NCBI GenBank assembly: GCA_000333855.2
Contig: CM007325.1
Location: 168,423-232,422 of the forward strand
Length of the DNA: 64,000 nucleotides
Source: Endotrypanum monterogeii
Taxonomy: Eukaryota; Euglenozoa; Kinetoplastea; Trypanosomatida; Trypanosomatidae
Reading direction: 5' to 3'
Shown here: positions 8,891-18,643 of the stretch, piece by piece
Position numbering within the stretch: the stretch's first letter is position 1
Layout of the letters: every line of letters begins with the position of its first letter
Notes under the pieces: model-generated
Seen by the model: only the letters and a program-made list of their open reading frames with translations
Database searches by the model: none
Told to the model about the DNA's origin: nothing
Translations under genes and position numbers: made by a program

Positions 8891-9895
8891 ATGCACGTCG
8901 CAGCGGCGCTTTCGCCCCTGCCGGGCCAGGCAGAGGTACTGCGAGGCAGCGGCCCTGTCGCGGCGCGGCCGACGGGCTTCCAGCGCTACCAACGCCAGCA
9001 CAAGGTCGGTGAGGGGTCGTATGGTAAAGTATTTCTCTGCACAGACGCCGTGGCGGGCGGCACCGTCGCAGTGAAGACCAGTCAGTGGAACGCTGGCGAA
9101 GAGGGGCTCTCGGTGTCTTCGATTCGTGAGGTCTCACTATTGAAGGAGATCCGCCACCCGAACGTGGTGCGGCTGCTTGATCTCTTCACCGAGGAGAAGA
9201 AACTGTGCATTGTATTCGAGCGCATGGAGAAGGACCTGCGCAGCGTGATATCGACCCGGCAGACGCCCATCGTTGGCAAGAAGCTAAAAAACATGATGTA
9301 CCAGCTCATGAGTGCCCTGCACGCCTGCCACAGCAGGCGCATTGTACATCGAGACATCAAACCTGGAAACATTCTCGTCAGCGCAGATGAGCAGACCGTA
9401 AAGCTGGCAGACTTTGGTATGGGTCGTGCCTTCGGGCTTTGTATGCAGAGCTACACCTACCGCATCGCCACGCTCTATTACCGTGCACCGGAGGTGCTGC
9501 TTGGCGATCGATACTACCTGCCCTCCGTGGACATGTGGTCGATGGGGTGTGTCATGGCTGAGCTGGCGTTGCGTCAACCACTTTTCCGAGGCGAGGGCGA
9601 GTATTCACAACTCATCACCATCTTCGGCGTCATGGGAACTCCAAATGAGCATGTGTGGCCTGGTGTGTCGCGGCTGCCACACTACAACACTGAGTTCCCA
9701 AGCTGGGTGCCGTCGTCGCTGGAAAAAAATATCCCCACCCTCGACCCGGAGGGCATCGCATTGCTGCGGGCGATGCTGCGGTACGATCCACAGCGTCGCA
9801 TCACTGCATTGCAGGCGATGCAACACCCCTTTTTTGATGACGTCAGAGAAGAGTGCGAGGCGCGGCTGCAGCAGCAGCTGCTGCAACAGTTGTAG
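8891..9895 (+). CDS. CDC2-related (cyclin-dependent-like) protein kinase
   Basis: A complete 334-residue Ser/Thr kinase of the CMGC/CDK type. Visible motifs: glycine loop GEGSYGKV at 40-47, catalytic Lys62, a PSTAIRE-like helix SVSSIRE at 74-80 with its Glu at 80, HRDIKPGN at 153-160, DFG at 174-176, a T-loop Thr at 189 and APE at 199-201. These give an intact active site and an activation loop of CDK length. The cyclin helix is divergent, and DFGMG replaces the usual DFGLA. Ser and Tyr at 43-44 match the inhibitory Thr14/Tyr15 pair of CDK2. A 30-residue N-terminal extension and a Gln/Leu-rich tail flank the domain. Trypanosomatids have about a dozen CRKs controlling cell cycle and transcription; I cannot say which one this is. 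A cyclin partner is expected but not shown. Confidence 0.92.
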   Translation: MHVAAALSPLPGQAEVLRGSGPVAARPTGFQRYQRQHKVGEGSYGKVFLCTDAVAGGTVAVKTSQWNAGEEGLSVSSIREVSLLKEIRHPNVVRLLDLFTEEKKLCIVFERMEKDLRSVISTRQTPIVGKKLKNMMYQLMSALHACHSRRIVHRDIKPGNILVSADEQTVKLADFGMGRAFGLCMQSYTYRIATLYYRAPEVLLGDRYYLPSVDMWSMGCVMAELALRQPLFRGEGEYSQLITIFGVMGTPNEHVWPGVSRLPHYNTEFPSWVPSSLEKNIPTLDPEGIALLRAMLRYDPQRRITALQAMQHPFFDDVREECEARLQQQLLQQL

Positions 9896-10021
9896 TTGTT
9901 GTTGTCTTATCACCCGCCTCCCTCCTCCCCCCCCCCACCTTGACTTGATGTATATCTGACGAATACTCAAATGACAATGCGGAGGGAAGGGGGAGGGCGT
10001 ACTGCGTGACGACGTGCGCGC

Positions 10022-10055
<34 letters not shown>

Positions 10056-11217
10056 ATACAGAACTGTTCATTTTTGTTCCGCCCTGCTCGCCCATTGCGA
10101 TATCTATCCTCTTTCTCTCCTCCCCATACATCACCCTACCAACGAATAAAACGCGGTGTACATATTATAGACATATAAATACTTGCGTGTGTGTGTGGGA
10201 GGGGGGGAGAGACGGAGGTGTAGTCATCATGACCACCGGTGAGCAGCGTGCACCTGCATACATACACACACATGCACATAAACAAACCCGTCAGTATCCC
10301 ATTTTTCCTCATCCCTCCCCCATACACACAGACACGCGCACATAAATTTCTTGATATATTTTTTTCAATTTTTTGGTTGAGGTCTGGAGGACGTGTCTGC
10401 CTCTCTGTGCCAGTATGGAGGGGTCGAAGAGAGGGAGGGTGTGCGGGCAAAGACGAGTGACAAGTCAGAATGCGCATGAGAAATAATATCAGAGGGGAAA
10501 CACCCGGTGGGTATAGGGGGGGGAGGAAGGGGGGGGGGGGCATCGTCCTCTCCCCCCCCCCTCTTGTCGCCCTGTGGTGATCAATATCTTTTTGTTTTAT
10601 ACGTCGGCTCTTCCACTGATGTTGTTCATCGTGGGTCTCTGAGTGACGTGCTCTCACTTCCTTCCTCCTACCCATCCTCTCTCTCTCCGTTCCCTATATT
10701 CACTCTCTTCTTTGTACCCCCCCCCCAAAAAAAAAAAATAATAATAATAATAATAATAATAACGCGTGCACGCATATATATATATTGATGGGTTTATATA
10801 ATCCACTAGCCCTCCCCTCGACACAGCAGGAAAGCCCGTCCTGAGCCCATCTCACCTATACATATATATATATATATATATATATCCAAGTACCCCCCTT
10901 CCCCCCTCCATTCCCTTCCCAACAGACACACGCACACACATATATATAATTACGCGGACATAATCGCGCGCGTTTCCTTGATTTTGTTTGTGGTGGATTA
11001 ATCCGTCTTTTTCTTTGCGTGTATTTTAGGCTCCTCAGATCAGAACACAAGTCGTGGGGATAACGACTGTGACGAGGGCGGGTGCGGAGGAGGGTACAAC
11101 AACAGCTTCCTCACATCTGTCTCCGTGGCTCTCTCTCCCTTTCTCTTCTCTACGAGTACTGTACGTGGACGTTGTCACTTGTTGTATGATTGCATTTCCG
11201 TGAGTGTTACGTATATA

Positions 11218-11251
<34 letters not shown>

Positions 11252-11633
11252 TATATTAGTATATTTGAGCTACTCACCCTTCACCTGTGTGTGTGTGTGT
11301 CTGTGTGTCTGGGGGGGGGGGCGCACCACTTCAGGTCGATTGGGAAATACGCTTGTACACTCCTCATCTCCTCACCTCATCGTCATCTCCTTTTCACCTT
11401 TATCGCTAGTCAACTTGGACCCGCCTCCTCTCCCCTTCCTCCCCCCTCACACAAACGCACGCCCGCCTTGTATTGCGCCCACGCCCCGAAAGCGTCCCTG
11501 CACGTCCGTTCTGCCACCTCGGTGTGCGCTAGATACGTCTGCCATTGCCCTGTCTCCCCTCGTCGCCTCCCCCTTTAAATTTTTTTTTATTGTTGGAGTG
11601 AGAGAGCGTCAGCGTTCGAAGAACAAGAAAAAA
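9896..11633. repeat. Long intergenic with TG, TA, TAA repeats and homopolymer junctions
   Basis: No gene supported in these 1.7 kb. Features: an alternating CG/TG tract of about 40 bases (10014-10056); G-rich tracts near 10200 and 10517-10541; a C10-A12 junction followed by a TAA repeat (10717-10762); TA repeats (10860-10886); an AT palindrome (11213-11228 with 11241-11256); a TG run then ten G (11287-11321); and a poly-T just before the next gene, with AGs at 11597-11598 and 11611-11612 as likely splice acceptors. Confidence 0.6.
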
Positions 11634-12842
11634 ATGACTCTTACCGCCTCCTGCGACGCGCTCTATTTTCCGAGCGAGCCGCGGGATAACATAATAATAT
11701 TGCAGTGGGGCGCCGGGGACGCACCGCCTCCACCGAACACGAGCGTCATCTTCAAAGTCAAGTGCACGGCACCGCAGCTGTTCCGCGCCTTACCCAGATA
11801 TGGTGCGCTTCTTCTTACGGACGCCAGCGGCGTCTCCATGCCGCCGTCGAGTCAAAGGGCAGCAATACGCTTCAGTCTTCGCTCGAATCACAGCGATGTC
11901 GACGACGAGGTGGGCAGCCACAGGAACGGCAACGTGCCGACGCGGCTGGCGTCGCGATCCTCGAGAGTCGGAGCAAGTGGTAAGCCGTATCAGGAGCGCT
12001 TCGCCGTGGACTACGTGGTGATCCGATCCGAGCCGCTCGCATATCAGCAAATATCCGCCAGCTTCACAGACGGCGCGCGACTGACGGAGGTGGTAAAAAG
12101 TATATGGTCCTTGACAGACTCCGGTGCCATCCCACGCGCCCACCTCGGTTCCCAGGGCGGGATCAGCCTGAGAGTGTACATGGAGAACGTGGTGTTGCAG
12201 CCCAGTGACCCCGCACCGAGTGGTGGTGACGACTCCACGAAGATCGTTGTCCCTCCCGAGGCTCGCCTGGTTGTTCCGAGTCCCGTGAGGCTGCACACTC
12301 CTAGCGACCAGCACGCTGACAAGACTGGACATCGACAGTCTGCTCTGTCTTCGTCTGAACAGTCCCCCAGCAGCACGCGCCATCAAGACGCCAACAGGGC
12401 TGCTGCCCGACGTAAGCCTACAGACGAGCTGCGTGCCCTTCGGGAGGAGATCAATTCGATGCGCAACGAGACCCTCACACCTCGCAGCACAGTCGGCCCG
12501 AGTGTACGCGACAGCTCCCTGCCCTCCACGAGTACGCCGAACGCTCCTGTGCGCCAACGAGACGGAACCGAAACGGCGGAGTCGCCCGCGTCCCTTTGTA
12601 CACCGGTGGCGGCTGCCCGGTCCGTGAACTTGGACGACCTCATCATGAAAGTGGACGTGGGAAATGCACCAGCGGCGATGCCCAGACGAGGTTTGAAGGT
12701 GTACATGACGCTCGTCCTCATGTTCGCCTTATACGTCTGTCTTCTCATTACCCGTCGCCGTGGCACGCGCGTGAAGGGGATGGGGCAGAGTGGTAAGAGC
12801 ACGAATAAAACGGAGACGGCCCGTGCCCTACAGACCTCATAG
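11634..12842 (+). CDS. VAMP-associated protein (VAP), MSP-domain ER membrane protein
   Basis: A 402-residue protein with an N-terminal major-sperm-protein domain. FKVKCTAP at 40-47 is the VAP signature strand that binds FFAT motifs, and VDYVVIRSEP-like strands follow further on. The MSP domain carries an extra loop of about 40 residues rich in Asn, Ser and Arg. A long Ser/Pro linker contains a short helical segment near 262-282 (DELRALREEI). The C-terminus has one membrane segment at about 356-372 followed by Arg/Lys-rich residues, as in a tail-anchored protein. VAPs sit in the ER and tether it to other membranes by binding FFAT-motif lipid-transfer proteins. The ATG at 11634 is the first Met of the conserved region; upstream codons translate low-complexity UTR. 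The family call is firm; partners are unknown. Confidence 0.85.
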   Translation: MTLTASCDALYFPSEPRDNIIILQWGAGDAPPPPNTSVIFKVKCTAPQLFRALPRYGALLLTDASGVSMPPSSQRAAIRFSLRSNHSDVDDEVGSHRNGNVPTRLASRSSRVGASGKPYQERFAVDYVVIRSEPLAYQQISASFTDGARLTEVVKSIWSLTDSGAIPRAHLGSQGGISLRVYMENVVLQPSDPAPSGGDDSTKIVVPPEARLVVPSPVRLHTPSDQHADKTGHRQSALSSSEQSPSSTRHQDANRAAARRKPTDELRALREEINSMRNETLTPRSTVGPSVRDSSLPSTSTPNAPVRQRDGTETAESPASLCTPVAAARSVNLDDLIMKVDVGNAPAAMPRRGLKVYMTLVLMFALYVCLLITRRRGTRVKGMGQSGKSTNKTETARALQTS

Positions 12843-13536
12843 AGGGCGGTGGCAGCAGCAGCAGCAGAGAGGGATGCAGCCCTTCGATGAAGAGGCCGAC
12901 AGCGCTTACCCACATCCCCTTCACGCCCCCAAGTACACCTCTATGGAGAGCACCGGAGGCGGGAAGGAGAGTGGGTGTGCCTGTGTGTGATGCCACATTC
13001 TAGAAAAAAAACACCATAGTTTGGGCGTAGGCCACCCTCCCCCGCTCCCTTTGCTTGAGCCTCCAGCCATATTCTCTCGTCGCATAAAGGCTGGCGCAGA
13101 TGGTGGTGCTTGAGGCAAACCAGAAGGAGGAGGGGAGCGCAGGGTGGCGTATTCCAAAGCGTATTTTTTTGTGTGTGTGTTTTTTTTTCGTTGTGGACTT
13201 ATTTATATTGCCCTTATTGTTCTCCCTGTCGTGCGACACAAATCTCCTCTGTGCTGCTTCCGCGTGGGTGTCTCCTCCCCTCCACCTTCCCCTCCGGCAT
13301 CTACGCTTTCGTCACATGCGGGTTTTGGTAAGTATGCCAGGGGCGCTTTTAGGTGTAGTCAGTGAGTCAGCTCCTCACTGCATTGTTTAACCACCATCGC
13401 CTCCCTCTCCCCGCTTTTTCTTTCTCTCTCCCCCCCCTCCCTCCCCTCGGTCTCCGCACACACAAACCCACGCACGCCTTCAGATTCTGTTGCCAGCTAC
13501 TGTGTAACCCTTGCGCTTCGTCCCCAATCCCCACAG

Positions 13537-13567
<31 letters not shown>

Positions 13568-13668
13568 GCGTGTGTGGGGAGGGAGAGAAAAGACGAGTCA
13601 GAGCGGTGAAAGGATACAACACGGCCAAGTGTAGTGCAACAGTGCAGACACTGCATATTGCTTTAGAG
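12843..13668. other. Intergenic: poly-T, pyrimidine tract, TA repeat
   Basis: No gene supported. A short CAG run (12851-12867), T-rich tracts near 13165-13190, a strong CT-rich tract at about 13408-13455 with an AG at 13482-13483, and a TA repeat of about 28 bases (13539-13566) that would lie inside the next gene's 5' UTR if that AG is the acceptor. Confidence 0.55.
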
Positions 13669-14898
13669 ATGCGCGTCGCCACGTCTGCCCGCGCTCCTTC
13701 TACGCAGGGCGTCGCTGGTCGTGCGATCAAGACACGTGTCCAGTCGAATCTTGGGCAGCCCTATGCAAAGCGCTTCTACAACAAGTTATGGACATATCGC
13801 GTGGCGCAGCTCACGACATCCAACATGCGCAGTCTGAAGCAATCTCCCATTGCCATGGGCTTTGACGGTGGCCTCGGGGCTGGTGGAAAATCCTCTCCAG
13901 ACAGTGACGGGGGCAGTGGCAAGGATAGCGGTGCTGAGCTGCCCATGAAGAGTGACTTACAGCCACACGCTCTTCACAAATTTACCGGCGAGGAGGACTG
14001 GTCCATCGTCATCGCCGTACCCAAAAGCTCGGAGCACGTCCGCAATCTACAGGATTGTGCCAAGGGCAGTCTTATGATGGGTCACACCGACCCGCAGCTT
14101 TTTCATTGGTTCAAGGAACTCGGCGCCTTGCCGCCGCGCGCGCTCCTATCGGGGCCGATGGAGCTGCTGCGTGGCGACTTGCAGGTGGAGGCGTGGGAGC
14201 AGACGTTTTCGCGGCACCCCGTCATCCACCGCATCGCTCAGGATATGTGGGAGCAGAACGAGAGCAAGGCACCCGAGGAGGCCGTGCGTATAGCCAAGCG
14301 AGAACAAGAGGAGGATGAGAAGCGTATGCGCCGTATGAGCAGCAGTGACTGGCGTGCCAAGTTTCGCGATCGGGAGCGTAACCCGACGCCTGCAGAGGAT
14401 GTGGAAGCCCCGGTGTACGTGATCAAGCCAGAGACATTTTCCCTTTTTCGCATGAGGCCGGATGTGCGACTGTGGATGAACGTGGCCGGGCAAACCCAGC
14501 GCGTCTGGGAACCAGTGGTACCCGATCCCGATCCGCTCTGCCGCTGCTCCCACCGCTTCATCCGCATGCTGAACCTGGGGCGGCAGAAGCTGGTACCCTC
14601 ACTGAACCTCAACTACTCTCTGAAGCTGACCAACGCCTTCATCTTTGAGATCAACGACCGCGGGATGTGGGCCATGGGCACACAGGAAAATTTCTCGAGT
14701 AGCAATGGAGTTGTCAAAGAGGAGTGGATGGAGCTGCAGCTCGATTTCGGCAAGAATCAAATCATAACGACGGAGCAGGAGATGGAGTGGTGGGTGCGCG
14801 GCTTGACGAAGTTGGGTGCACCGGAGATGTCTCAGACGGACAGTAGCATTGACGATGCCGGCTTGAACCCGGAGGACTTCGACTATCGGCACATATGA
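13669..14898 (+). CDS. Putative mitochondrial FMN-binding split-barrel (pyridoxamine-phosphate-oxidase/HugZ-like) protein
   Basis: A 409-residue protein. The first 45 residues are basic, rich in Ser, Ala and Arg and free of acidic residues, like a mitochondrial presequence. A Gly/Ser/Asp-rich linker follows. Residues 112-272 carry the pattern of the FMN-binding split barrel of HugZ-like and chloroplast or mitochondrial homologues: HVRNL (123-127), SLMMGHTDP (134-142), PPRALLSGP (155-163), RHP (182-184) and an inserted charged helix, then VYVIKPETFSLFRM (250-263). The last 110 residues are conserved-looking but unrecognised. I choose the ATG at 13669 because upstream codons start only at a GTG. 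The fold assignment is by pattern; whether it binds FMN, heme or neither is not shown. A structural role in a mitochondrial complex is possible. Confidence 0.6.
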   Translation: MRVATSARAPSTQGVAGRAIKTRVQSNLGQPYAKRFYNKLWTYRVAQLTTSNMRSLKQSPIAMGFDGGLGAGGKSSPDSDGGSGKDSGAELPMKSDLQPHALHKFTGEEDWSIVIAVPKSSEHVRNLQDCAKGSLMMGHTDPQLFHWFKELGALPPRALLSGPMELLRGDLQVEAWEQTFSRHPVIHRIAQDMWEQNESKAPEEAVRIAKREQEEDEKRMRRMSSSDWRAKFRDRERNPTPAEDVEAPVYVIKPETFSLFRMRPDVRLWMNVAGQTQRVWEPVVPDPDPLCRCSHRFIRMLNLGRQKLVPSLNLNYSLKLTNAFIFEINDRGMWAMGTQENFSSSNGVVKEEWMELQLDFGKNQIITTEQEMEWWVRGLTKLGAPEMSQTDSSIDDAGLNPEDFDYRHI

Positions 14899-15953
14899 GC
14901 AAATGTGATGGCAGCGGATCAGGCCGGATATGAGCAACGAAGGCGAGAGGGGGGAGGGAGGGGGAAAGAAAGCGAATAGAATCAGCAGACGTGTGTAGGC
15001 GTTGCAGCTTCAGTTATCGATGCCCGGCCTGATCTGACTCCTCTTGTCCCCTCCCTATTGGCAGACCATGGCCTCAGGAGCAAGTATCCCATATTCATCT
15101 CCTCGGAGAGTACTCACGCGCGACCAAACATATCGTCAGTGTTGTGCGCCACTACAAGGGCATTAGAAGAAAAAAAAAATACATGTGCGTGCTTTTATCC
15201 CCCTCCCCCCCCCAAAAAAAAAAAAAAGTGCATCCGTGTGTGTGCGTGTCTCTGTTATATGCAGGTTCACTATGCCGCACACGCAGAAACAAAAAATGCT
15301 TATATATATATTTATTGATTTATATCGAAGAAAAAAGGGAGCGGTGCGAGTGCGTGGCTAGGCGTCGTTGGCCTCCAGGCACAGCTCTTCCCCATTCGTG
15401 CTCAGAAGTGTGTTCATCCTGCGTCACAACGCTGCTTGAATACCACTCTCACAGATGGATGTGAAAAAAAAAAAAATGCCGCACCGCTGATATGCTTCTT
15501 TGTGTGTGTGGTGGGGGGGGGGAGCGTTTGGCAGTCCCCACGGTCCTCTCGCTGCTCCTCTGATGCCTCGTGCGCCTTCTTTTATTCTGCCTTCTCTCCC
15601 ATTCCTTCTTGCCTCTTCGACCACACCGCGCACCTGCATCAGTGTGTGTGTGTGTGTGTGTGTGTGCACCTTGATGTATGAATAAAACACGTCAATCTCA
15701 CTTGCACCGACCATCATCATCTTTCCCCCTCCCCGTCTCCCTCGGAGGGCAGACAGTCTATCGTACACTGCAAACATTTTTTTTTTCTTCCGCCCAGTCA
15801 AGTGCGCGCGCGGCTTTGTACGGTGTGCGCCTCTCCCTTTTTTTTTTTTTCTTGTCTTCTCTGTAAGTTTGTGCAGAGCGGATCTCTTCACCTGGCTGTA
15901 TCACCCACCCACCCACACATACACACTCACTCACTCTCCGGAAGCAAGAAAGA
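14899..15953. other. Intergenic: C9-A14 junction, TG repeat, strong poly-T
   Basis: No gene supported. Contains a G-rich patch (14948-14965), a C9-A14 junction (15205-15227), TA repeat near 15300, A12 (about 15464), G10 (about 15513), TG repeat (15641-15666) and T-rich runs at about 15778-15786 and 15838-15850. Confidence 0.55.
15828..15876 (+). promoter_or_regulatory. Predicted trans-splicing signal for the Cys/Met-rich membrane protein gene
   Basis: A run of twelve or more T inside a CT-rich tract is followed by AGs at 15866-15867 and 15875-15876. Either gives a 5' UTR of about 80 bases before the ATG at 15954. Confidence 0.5.
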
Positions 15954-18419
15954 ATGATGGAGCAGTCAGTCTCCAGCCGCTCCCCCAGTGGACAGTGGTA
16001 TCCACAGCAGCCACAGCCATCAGCTTTCCTTGGTAATGGCCCCCAGCAACAGCAACATCAACAGCAGCAACAGTGGCTACACATGACAGGCATGCCACCA
16101 CCGACGTCAATGGTGAACGGTGGCCCTATGGTACCTGTGCAGGCTAGCCCTGGTTTTGTCAGCCCGGGCACATCAGGCATGCTCAGCACTAGCCCCCCAA
16201 ACTTTTGGGGGCAGCAACAGCAAAGCTTTGGGATGACACCACATCAGATGATGCTGATGCACAATATGTACGCCTCACAGGATGCATGCTGTGGTATCTG
16301 CTGCGGACCCACGCAGAGCTTGTGCTGTGGCCCCCTAGAGAGTTGCTGTGCCCCAGACCAGGGAAGCTGCTGTCTGCGACCTGGCGAACCGGTCGATCCA
16401 TTCTGTTGCGCACCTACGCAGCCGGGTGAGGGGTCGGGCTGCTGCAGAGGTTCGGGCGGGTGTTTTGACTGGACGTTCTTCCTTTCGTGCGTCCTGTGCG
16501 CCCTCTCCATCGCCGGCTTCGCGACGGTTGCAGTGACGTATGGAAGAGACGATATTTTTGCTACCTTTGGCGTACAGACCACACGTGAACTGGACATAGC
16601 GATGGGCCCATATATTATCGGATACAGCGCAGCTACAACAACCCAGGCTCTCGCAATGAGCCAAACGATCGGCCAGAGTAGTCTCACCAGCGCCGTTTCC
16701 CGGGAGTCGACGCAGCCCCTGCCCCTTCACGCAGCTGCACGGGCTTCCACTGACACCCCTTCGAAGTCGTCAACAGCGCTGCTTATCACGGACGTCAACC
16801 CCCGCGCCCTAACCACGTGCACGCGCCGCGCTCTCTTCGGCAGCTTTGGTACGCTGTGCATGGAGGGCAACCTGAATGCAAACACCTTTGCCGTGCAGCT
16901 CAGCTCCTGGACCAACGGACGCAACACGCTGTGGTTACTGGCAATGGTGTACACTCTCTTGACCGTGCTCTATGCGTGGCTCATCCACCTTCAGCGGGGT
17001 TCGCTCTCGGCAACGATGAATGATCGAAGCGCGATATCCGCTGTGCTGCCACCTATCCCGCCAGAGCACCAGGAAGAGTTCATGAAGATGACGCCGCAGC
17101 AGCAGCAGGCCTTTATCGAGGAATTTCAAAAGCAGATGGCGTCCGCCTGCCAACAGAACCCCAACGAGGTCCCTCAGCTCTTCACACCGCCCAGTAGCGG
17201 CTGCTGTGGCTGCAAAAAAAAAATTGAGCTGTATGAGACCCCGTTCTACGAGTTTGTACGCATCGCGTGGCTTTTCTCTGGTATCACAACATTTCTGTGG
17301 ACGTGCAACCTCTTCCTTTCCTTCTGGTTGTTCTCGGGCTTCTACGCGGAGCGCACGACGGGTCTGCTGCGCGCCTTCTGGGACGGGTACACACTTAAGA
17401 TGAACCTGAGCCTCATCCTCGTCACCGTCTTCCTCGCATGGCCACTCTTCAGCTTCCTCCTGGAGGTAATGATGTGGGTGGTATTCTTTATTCCCTGGCT
17501 CATTATCCGCTGCACATGCAAGAAGGGCATTGGAATGTATCGACCAGCCCTGCCGCTCTCACAGCTGCCCGCATACATCCGTGCCGACATGTTTTTCATG
17601 GACCTGCAAGATGTCAGGCGTCTGGGATTCTCCCGGCAGGCTTGGATGATGCTGACGGGTTCCGATAAGGCCTTCTTTAACTGCTGCGAGGACCCCAGCG
17701 TGGACAAGGATCCCGCCATGACGCAGCTGATGCAGCAGCGCATGCAGTGGCAGCAGATGATGATGATGATGATGATACCGCCCTGGATGCAGCCGCAGTA
17801 CGGGCCAATGATGGGTCCCGGTGGGGCGGGCATGATGATGATGCCTAGCCAAGTTGGACCGTCACCATCGCCACAGCCACTGCAACCAGGCGCCGGCTCG
17901 ATGATAGCGCAAGAGACCACAACACATTATCCAGCCGAGGATGGTGGATCCAAATCTCACCGGCGGAGACGCCATCGCAGCACGCACGATCGCCGACACG
18001 CCGACCCACTGGGGGCTACGCCGGTCGAGCAGACGTCGGGAAAGCACGGTGCGGCCGGCAAGGAGGACTCAACACGCCACCGCCACAGACGCCGCAGTCG
18101 CAGCCAAAGTCGAAGTCGCAGCAGAAGCAGAGGCGCCTTTGACAGCGGCTTGTCGCAGCAACCGGGAGCGGAGGCTGCCGTGAGCAGCAGCGCCAACCTT
18201 CCCGCGGATAGCGCGCATCGGCGTCGTCGTCATCACAGTCGGAGCCTCAGCAAGGAGATGGCCTCGATGCAGACATCCCCGAAGTCGGCTCAGATAGCGT
18301 CTGCTGGCAAGGAGAGTGTCGGTGAGGGTCACCATCGCCAGCGCCGTAAAGAAGAGAAGGCTCCCGCCGGGGCGGCATCGACAGCCACAGCGGACTTGGA
18401 TGCGCTGATGGAGCTGTGA
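15954..18419 (+). CDS. Four-segment membrane protein with Cys-pair repeats, poly-Met tract and RS-rich tail
   Basis: Not recognised as a known family. The 821-residue protein starts with a Gln/Pro/Gly/Met-rich region. Residues 112-170 hold 15 Cys, mostly as seven CC pairs spaced by Gly/Pro-rich segments. Predicted membrane segments lie at about 173-196, 324-346, 436-466 and 483-520. A second small Cys group, GCCGC, lies near 415-420. After the last segment come Met-rich stretches, including six consecutive Met at 602-607 and four more shortly after. The last 180 residues are Arg/His/Ser-rich with an RS repeat near 715-726. Clusters of CC pairs next to a membrane can be palmitoylated or bind metal, and Met clusters are typical of copper(I) handling; both are inference. 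Two Met codons head the frame (15954, 15957); I use the first. Confidence 0.8.
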   Translation: MMEQSVSSRSPSGQWYPQQPQPSAFLGNGPQQQQHQQQQQWLHMTGMPPPTSMVNGGPMVPVQASPGFVSPGTSGMLSTSPPNFWGQQQQSFGMTPHQMMLMHNMYASQDACCGICCGPTQSLCCGPLESCCAPDQGSCCLRPGEPVDPFCCAPTQPGEGSGCCRGSGGCFDWTFFLSCVLCALSIAGFATVAVTYGRDDIFATFGVQTTRELDIAMGPYIIGYSAATTTQALAMSQTIGQSSLTSAVSRESTQPLPLHAAARASTDTPSKSSTALLITDVNPRALTTCTRRALFGSFGTLCMEGNLNANTFAVQLSSWTNGRNTLWLLAMVYTLLTVLYAWLIHLQRGSLSATMNDRSAISAVLPPIPPEHQEEFMKMTPQQQQAFIEEFQKQMASACQQNPNEVPQLFTPPSSGCCGCKKKIELYETPFYEFVRIAWLFSGITTFLWTCNLFLSFWLFSGFYAERTTGLLRAFWDGYTLKMNLSLILVTVFLAWPLFSFLLEVMMWVVFFIPWLIIRCTCKKGIGMYRPALPLSQLPAYIRADMFFMDLQDVRRLGFSRQAWMMLTGSDKAFFNCCEDPSVDKDPAMTQLMQQRMQWQQMMMMMMIPPWMQPQYGPMMGPGGAGMMMMPSQVGPSPSPQPLQPGAGSMIAQETTTHYPAEDGGSKSHRRRRHRSTHDRRHADPLGATPVEQTSGKHGAAGKEDSTRHRHRRRSRSQSRSRSRSRGAFDSGLSQQPGAEAAVSSSANLPADSAHRRRRHHSRSLSKEMASMQTSPKSAQIASAGKESVGEGHHRQRRKEEKAPAGAASTATADLDALMEL

Positions 18420-18565
18420 AGCGACTCGTTGCTGGTCGGACCACCGACACACCGATGGAAGAGAGGGGAAGTTCCAAAATACATAGACAAACACACACGA
18501 AAAAAAAAAAAAATTCTCCGGCCCGAGGGATCTTGAGCTTCTGTGCCGTGATAAAATTATGGATA

Positions 18566-18643
18566 CACACACTCTCACTCATATACATATATATATACAT
18601 ATATATATACATATATATATATGTATATGAGTGAGAGTGTGTG
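18566..18643. repeat. Long inverted repeat forming a potential hairpin
   Basis: Left arm 18566-18597 is the exact reverse complement of right arm 18612-18643 (32 bp), with a 14-base AT loop that can itself pair. The outer half of each arm is not simple TA repeat: it carries a CA-CTCTCACTC / GAGTGAGAG-TG sequence. It lies about 150 bases after the stop of the membrane protein gene, so it is probably in that gene's 3' UTR. Confidence 0.85.
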
